Below, piece by piece: positions 33,191 through 36,540 of a DNA stretch of 36,540 nt (position 1 is its first letter; each line of letters begins with the position of its first letter). The notes under the pieces are model-generated. The model searched no databases, was not told where the DNA came from, and saw only the letters and a program-made list of their open reading frames with translations. The position numbers and the translations under genes were made by a program. Origin of the DNA: Methylophilaceae bacterium (lineage in GTDB: Bacteria; Pseudomonadota; Gammaproteobacteria; Burkholderiales; Methylophilaceae); NCBI GenBank assembly GCA_006844635.1, contig SPJO01000128.1, forward strand, positions 1 through 36,540, in the 5' to 3' direction.

Positions 33191-33201
33191 GCACGCCTTA
33201 C

Positions 33202-33278
33202 GCGCCCGTAGCTCAGCTGGATAGAGTACTTGGCTACGAACCAAGGGGTCAGGAGTTCGAATCTCTTCGGGCGTACCA
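33202..33278 (+). tRNA. tRNA-Arg (anticodon ACG)
   Basis: A 77-base tRNA with encoded CCA. The acceptor GCGCCCG pairs with CGGGCGT (one G:T), the D arm contains AGCTGGATAGAG, the anticodon stem CTTGG/CCAAG encloses CTACGAA with ACG at 33236-33238, and the T loop is TTCGAAT. A34 is expected to be converted to inosine to read CGU/CGC/CGA. Confidence 0.97.
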
Positions 33279-33283
33279 AATCT

Positions 33284-33320
33284 AAAAAGGCTTACAACTG
33301 AATGGTTGTAAGCCTTTTTT
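33284..33320 (+). terminator. Terminator of tRNA-Arg
   Basis: Strong stem AAAAAGGCTTACAAC/GTTGTAAGCCTTTTT (15 pairs) with loop TGAATG and a T run, starting 6 bases after the tRNA. Confidence 0.95.
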
Positions 33321-33461
33321 ATTTACGTTTACAAGTTCATCATTAATCGCCAAAAAAGCACGGCCCATTTGGGTAGTCAGATATCGATAAGCGCCTAAAT
33401 TCATTTACTTTATCACGCTTCAATGTTAAGTTAACTCTGACTGATTAACGTAGGATTTCGC

Positions 33462-34496
33462 GTGAAAGCTTTAGTAAAAAAATTCCCTAAAGAAGGTATT
33501 TGGCTTGAAGATATGCCGATGCCTGAAGTGGGTAATAATGACGTATTAATTAAAATTAAAAAGACTGCCATTTGTGGCACCGACATTCATATCTATAATT
33601 GGGATGAGTGGGCACAAAAAACCATTCCAGTACCCATGATTACCGGTCACGAATATGCCGGTGAGATTGTAGAACTTGGTTCAAATGTCACGGACTTAAG
33701 TGTAGGTGATATGGTGTCAGGTGAAGGTCATATTACTTGCGGTCGTTGCCGTAACTGTCTAGGTGGCCGTATTCATTTATGCCCAAATACCATTGGCGTC
33801 GGCGTGAATAGAACAGGTGCTTTTGCTGAGTACTTATCCGTGCCAGCAAAGAATGTGTTCAAACCGAGTCGACCTGTCGACCCAGAGCTATTAGCGGTTT
33901 TTGACCCTTATGGCAATGCCGTGCACACAGCCCTATCCTTCAATATGGTGGGTGAGGATGTCTTAATTACCGGCGCAGGTCCGATTGGCATGATGGCAGC
34001 AATGGTTTCTTCACACGCTGGTGCGCGTAATATTGTGATTACTGACTTGAACCAGTATCGCTTAGATATGATTAAGAAAATCTTGCCGCGCGTTGTGACC
34101 GTCAATGTTGCAAAAGATAAAGTAGATGAAAAGCTGATGCACTCACTCGGTATTTTTGAAGGCTTTGATGTTGGTTTAGAAATGTCTGGCTCACCCATTG
34201 CCTTTGGCGATATGTTAGAGAAAATGATTAACGGTGGCAGCATTGCGATGTTAGCGATTATGCCAGCAGGCTCGGGCATTGAATGGGATAACGTGGTCTT
34301 TAAAGGCCTCACCATTAAAGGCATTTATGGTCGCGAGATTTTCGAGACTTGGTATAAAGGCTTGATGATGGTACAAAGTGGCTTGCCACTAGAGAAAATC
34401 ATCACACACCGTTTCCATTACACAGACTTCCAAAAAGGATTTGATGTCATGCGTTCAGGTGAATCAGGCAAAGTTATTTTGAATTGGGAAGATTAA
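33462..34496 (+). CDS. tdh: L-threonine 3-dehydrogenase
   Basis: Zinc, NAD-dependent enzyme oxidising threonine to 2-amino-3-ketobutyrate. Catalytic zinc residues C38, H63 and E64 (GHEYAGEIV) and structural zinc cysteines C93, C96, C99 and C107 are all present. The nucleotide-binding GAGPIG is at about 171-176. The 344 residues are normal. The start is a GTG with AGGA about 7 bases upstream. kbl follows after 15 bases, so the two pathway steps are paired. Confidence 0.97.
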   Translation: MKALVKKFPKEGIWLEDMPMPEVGNNDVLIKIKKTAICGTDIHIYNWDEWAQKTIPVPMITGHEYAGEIVELGSNVTDLSVGDMVSGEGHITCGRCRNCLGGRIHLCPNTIGVGVNRTGAFAEYLSVPAKNVFKPSRPVDPELLAVFDPYGNAVHTALSFNMVGEDVLITGAGPIGMMAAMVSSHAGARNIVITDLNQYRLDMIKKILPRVVTVNVAKDKVDEKLMHSLGIFEGFDVGLEMSGSPIAFGDMLEKMINGGSIAMLAIMPAGSGIEWDNVVFKGLTIKGIYGREIFETWYKGLMMVQSGLPLEKIITHRFHYTDFQKGFDVMRSGESGKVILNWED

Positions 34497-34511
34497 TTTT
34501 TAAGGTAAATA

Positions 34512-35705
34512 ATGAGTTTTAAAACAGCCAAAGCGAGTATCGCAAAAGATTTAGAAGATATTAAACAAGCAGGATTATGGAAAACAGAGCGCTTTATTAG
34601 CTCTGACCAAAAAAACAATATTACTTTAGCGGATGGCAGCGAAGTATTGAATATGTGTGCCAACAACTACCTTGGCCTAGCCAACGATCCGGATGTGATT
34701 AATGCCGCTAGAGAGAGCCTGGACAAATGGGGCTTCGGCTTGGCTTCAGTTCGCTTTATTTGCGGTACACAAACCTTGCACAAAACTTTGGAACAAAAAG
34801 TCAGTGACTTTTTGGGGATGGAAGACACGATTCTCTACGCTGCTTGCTTTGATGCGAATGGCGGTTTATTTGAGTCGATTCTGACAGCAGAAGACGCGGT
34901 GATTTCTGATGAACTTAACCATGCTTCTATTATTGATGGTGTGCGCTTATGTAAGGCTGCCCGTTATCGTTACAAGAATAATGATATGGCTGACTTACGT
35001 GCAAAACTGGAAGAGGCAAAAGCCAATAATGCACGCCGGATTCTGATTACCACAGACGGTGTATTCTCGATGGATGGCACCATTGCACAATTAGACAAAA
35101 TTTGTGATTTAGCGGATGAGTTTGATGCCATGGTGCACCACGATGACTGCCATGCAACAGGCTTTATGGGTAAAACAGGTCGCGGGGTACATGAGTACTG
35201 TGGCGTGATGGATCGTGTTGACATTATTACCAGTACATTTGGTAAAGCATTAGGCGGTGCTTCTGGCGGCTTCACTTCTGGCCGAAAAGAAATCATTGAT
35301 ATGCTGCGCCAACGTTCACGTCCTTACCTTTTCTCGAATACAGTGGCTCCGGCCATTTGTGCTGCATCACTATCAGTGCTTGATCGATTAGAACAGTCAA
35401 CCGATCTGCGTGACAAGTTAGAGCATAATACCCATTACTTCAGAAAAGGCATGCAAGCAGCAGGATTTGAAGTTGATGATGGTGACCACCCAATTGTGCC
35501 AGTGATGTTGGGCGATGCTAACTTAGCACAAGAAATGAGTGCGAAGCTATTAGAAAAAGGCATCTATGCCATTGGCTTCTTCTACCCAGTTGTGCCTAAA
35601 GGTAAAGCGAGAATCAGAACACAGATATCCGCAAAACACACGACAGAAGATTTAGACAAGGCAATCAAAGCGTTTAGTGAAACACGTGCAGAGATGAACG
35701 CTTAA
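34512..35705 (+). CDS. kbl: 2-amino-3-ketobutyrate coenzyme A ligase
   Basis: PLP enzyme splitting 2-amino-3-ketobutyrate with CoA into glycine and acetyl-CoA, the step after Tdh. Seen: NNYLGLANDP, HDDCHATGFMG, and the PLP lysine K245 in TSTFGKALGGASGG. The 397 residues match E. coli Kbl (398). AAGG lies about 7 bases before the ATG. Its stop overlaps the stop of the convergent EAL gene by 4 bases within the palindrome TTAA. Confidence 0.97.
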   Translation: MSFKTAKASIAKDLEDIKQAGLWKTERFISSDQKNNITLADGSEVLNMCANNYLGLANDPDVINAARESLDKWGFGLASVRFICGTQTLHKTLEQKVSDFLGMEDTILYAACFDANGGLFESILTAEDAVISDELNHASIIDGVRLCKAARYRYKNNDMADLRAKLEEAKANNARRILITTDGVFSMDGTIAQLDKICDLADEFDAMVHHDDCHATGFMGKTGRGVHEYCGVMDRVDIITSTFGKALGGASGGFTSGRKEIIDMLRQRSRPYLFSNTVAPAICAASLSVLDRLEQSTDLRDKLEHNTHYFRKGMQAAGFEVDDGDHPIVPVMLGDANLAQEMSAKLLEKGIYAIGFFYPVVPKGKARIRTQISAKHTTEDLDKAIKAFSETRAEMNA

Positions 35706-36540
35706 GCTTCCGCCTTTTTGTTTGATAGTATCAAGGCGTCAAGCTGTTCGATAGGCAGCGGTTTACTGAACAAATACCCTTGGAAGTTAGCACACCCATT
35801 TTCCAGTAGGTATTGCCGCTGCTCCTCAGTTTCAACCCCCTCCGCAATCACTTCTAAGCCTAGGGTATGTGCCATCGTAATAATAGTCAGCACGATGGCT
35901 CTATCACTGCTATCAGTGACAATATCTCGCACAAATGATTGGTCAATCTTTAACTGTGACAATGGCAGCCGTTTAAGATATTGTAACGAGGAGTAGCCAG
36001 TACCAAAGTCATCTAACTCGAACTGCAGCCCGATCACTTTAAGCTCGTTCATAATGGTAATGGTATGATCAATATCTTCTAGCAACATGCTCTCAGTTAA
36101 CTCTAACTTAAGCAAATTAGGGTTGACTTCATAGCGCTGTATCATCGCACTCAGATGAGAAACAAAGTCTTGTTGGTGGAATTGTTTAGCACTGACATTG
36201 AGTGATATGCATAAATGCTGCGTTTGCTCGTCTTGCTGCCAAACGGCTAGCTGTTTACATGCCGTTTCAAGCACCCATTGCCCAATAGGAATAATCAAAC
36301 CGGTGTCTTCGGCGAGCGAGATAAAGTGAATTGGCGACACCATGCCTTTCTCTGGATGCAACCAACGAATCAGTGCTTCAACGCCAAATACCTCACCTTT
36401 ATCGTCCACTTGTATTTGGTAATGTAGTTGGAATTGTTCCCCTCTAATGGCCGTCCGTAACTCAATTTCCATAGCCGCACGCGCACTAACCGCATCCTGC
36501 ATTTGTGGATCGAAGAATCTTAATGTGTTCCTACCTGAGG
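35702..36540 (-). CDS. EAL-domain c-di-GMP protein, C-terminal part (5' end outside window)
   Basis: The frame is open to the window edge, reading GRNTLRFFDPQMQ before the internal ATG at 36502, which is the usual link between a GGDEF and an EAL domain; a GGDEF domain upstream is therefore likely but not seen. The EAL domain is complete with catalytic marks EALIRW, SLNVSAKQF, LELTES, LDDFGTGYSSLQYL, LKIDQSFV and VIAEGVET, so phosphodiesterase activity on cyclic di-GMP is plausible. Sensor or membrane domains cannot be judged. Confidence 0.94.
   Translation of the reverse strand, partial: SGRNTLRFFDPQMQDAVSARAAMEIELRTAIRGEQFQLHYQIQVDDKGEVFGVEALIRWLHPEKGMVSPIHFISLAEDTGLIIPIGQWVLETACKQLAVWQQDEQTQHLCISLNVSAKQFHQQDFVSHLSAMIQRYEVNPNLLKLELTESMLLEDIDHTITIMNELKVIGLQFELDDFGTGYSSLQYLKRLPLSQLKIDQSFVRDIVTDSSDRAIVLTIITMAHTLGLEVIAEGVETEEQRQYLLENGCANFQGYLFSKPLPIEQLDALILSNKKAEA

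Overview
The window looks like chromosomal housekeeping DNA from a Gram-negative betaproteobacterium, most likely a methylotroph of the Methylophilaceae (Methylotenera/Methylophilus type). This is inferred from gene order (glyS-gmhB-plsC; pcnB-folK-deoxynucleoside kinase-panB-panC; thiL-pgpA-pncC; recA-recX-alaS-lysC-tRNA-Ser without csrA), from the proteins themselves, and from AT-leaning base composition judged by eye. LPS heptose synthesis, lipoproteins with lipoboxes and MlaA show an outer membrane. Nearly all genes are intact and tightly packed.

Layout. 1-3725 (+): 3' part of glyS, then gmhB, plsC and a YgjP-type metallopeptidase, closed by a two-way terminator shared with a convergent SCO1/SenC lipoprotein gene. 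4479-6873 (+): ilvE, a small CHCC zinc-ribbon gene and a leucine-rich-repeat/protein-kinase fusion. 7052-7591: a lone lipoprotein gene of unknown function between two hairpin terminators. 7677-9049 (-): a GNAT acetyltransferase and murI, divergent from a long + strand run through cob(I)alamin adenosyltransferase, pcnB, folK, deoxynucleoside kinase, panB, panC, panD, rsfS, rlmH and phrB (9086-16589). 16819-19626: mlaA, pmbA (-) and darP. 19628-20359 (-): a secreted PDZ protein. 20428-24190 (+): mogA, a 2-oxoglutarate/Fe(II) oxygenase, a VanZ-like protein, thiL, pgpA and pncC. 24195-24581 (-): a secreted His/Tyr/Arg-rich protein. 24788-30179 (+): recA, recX, alaS and lysC, followed by tRNA-Ser(GCU). 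30348-30819: a repeat-rich non-coding stretch. Then come a class I glutamine amidotransferase, a sodium:solute symporter (-), tRNA-Arg(ACG), tdh-kbl for threonine breakdown, and the C-terminal EAL half of a c-di-GMP protein (-) cut by the window end.

How the genes work together. panB, panC and panD give three steps toward pantothenate/CoA and ilvE feeds branched-chain keto acids to the same supply. rsfS, rlmH and darP act on the ribosome; alaS, glyS and two tRNAs serve translation; recA, recX and phrB handle DNA damage; tdh and kbl convert threonine to glycine and acetyl-CoA; gmhB, plsC, murI, mlaA and pgpA build or maintain the envelope.

The most unusual part is the 3' flank of tRNA-Ser. 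It holds a second, broken copy of the tRNA 3' end, split in its T loop by about 95 bases made of successive hairpins. Next come two exactly tandem 51-base units, each with two hairpins whose stems differ by compensating changes, and a second copy of the tRNA terminator exactly 300 bases after the first. I found no CRISPR array, insertion sequence, prophage or obvious defence system.
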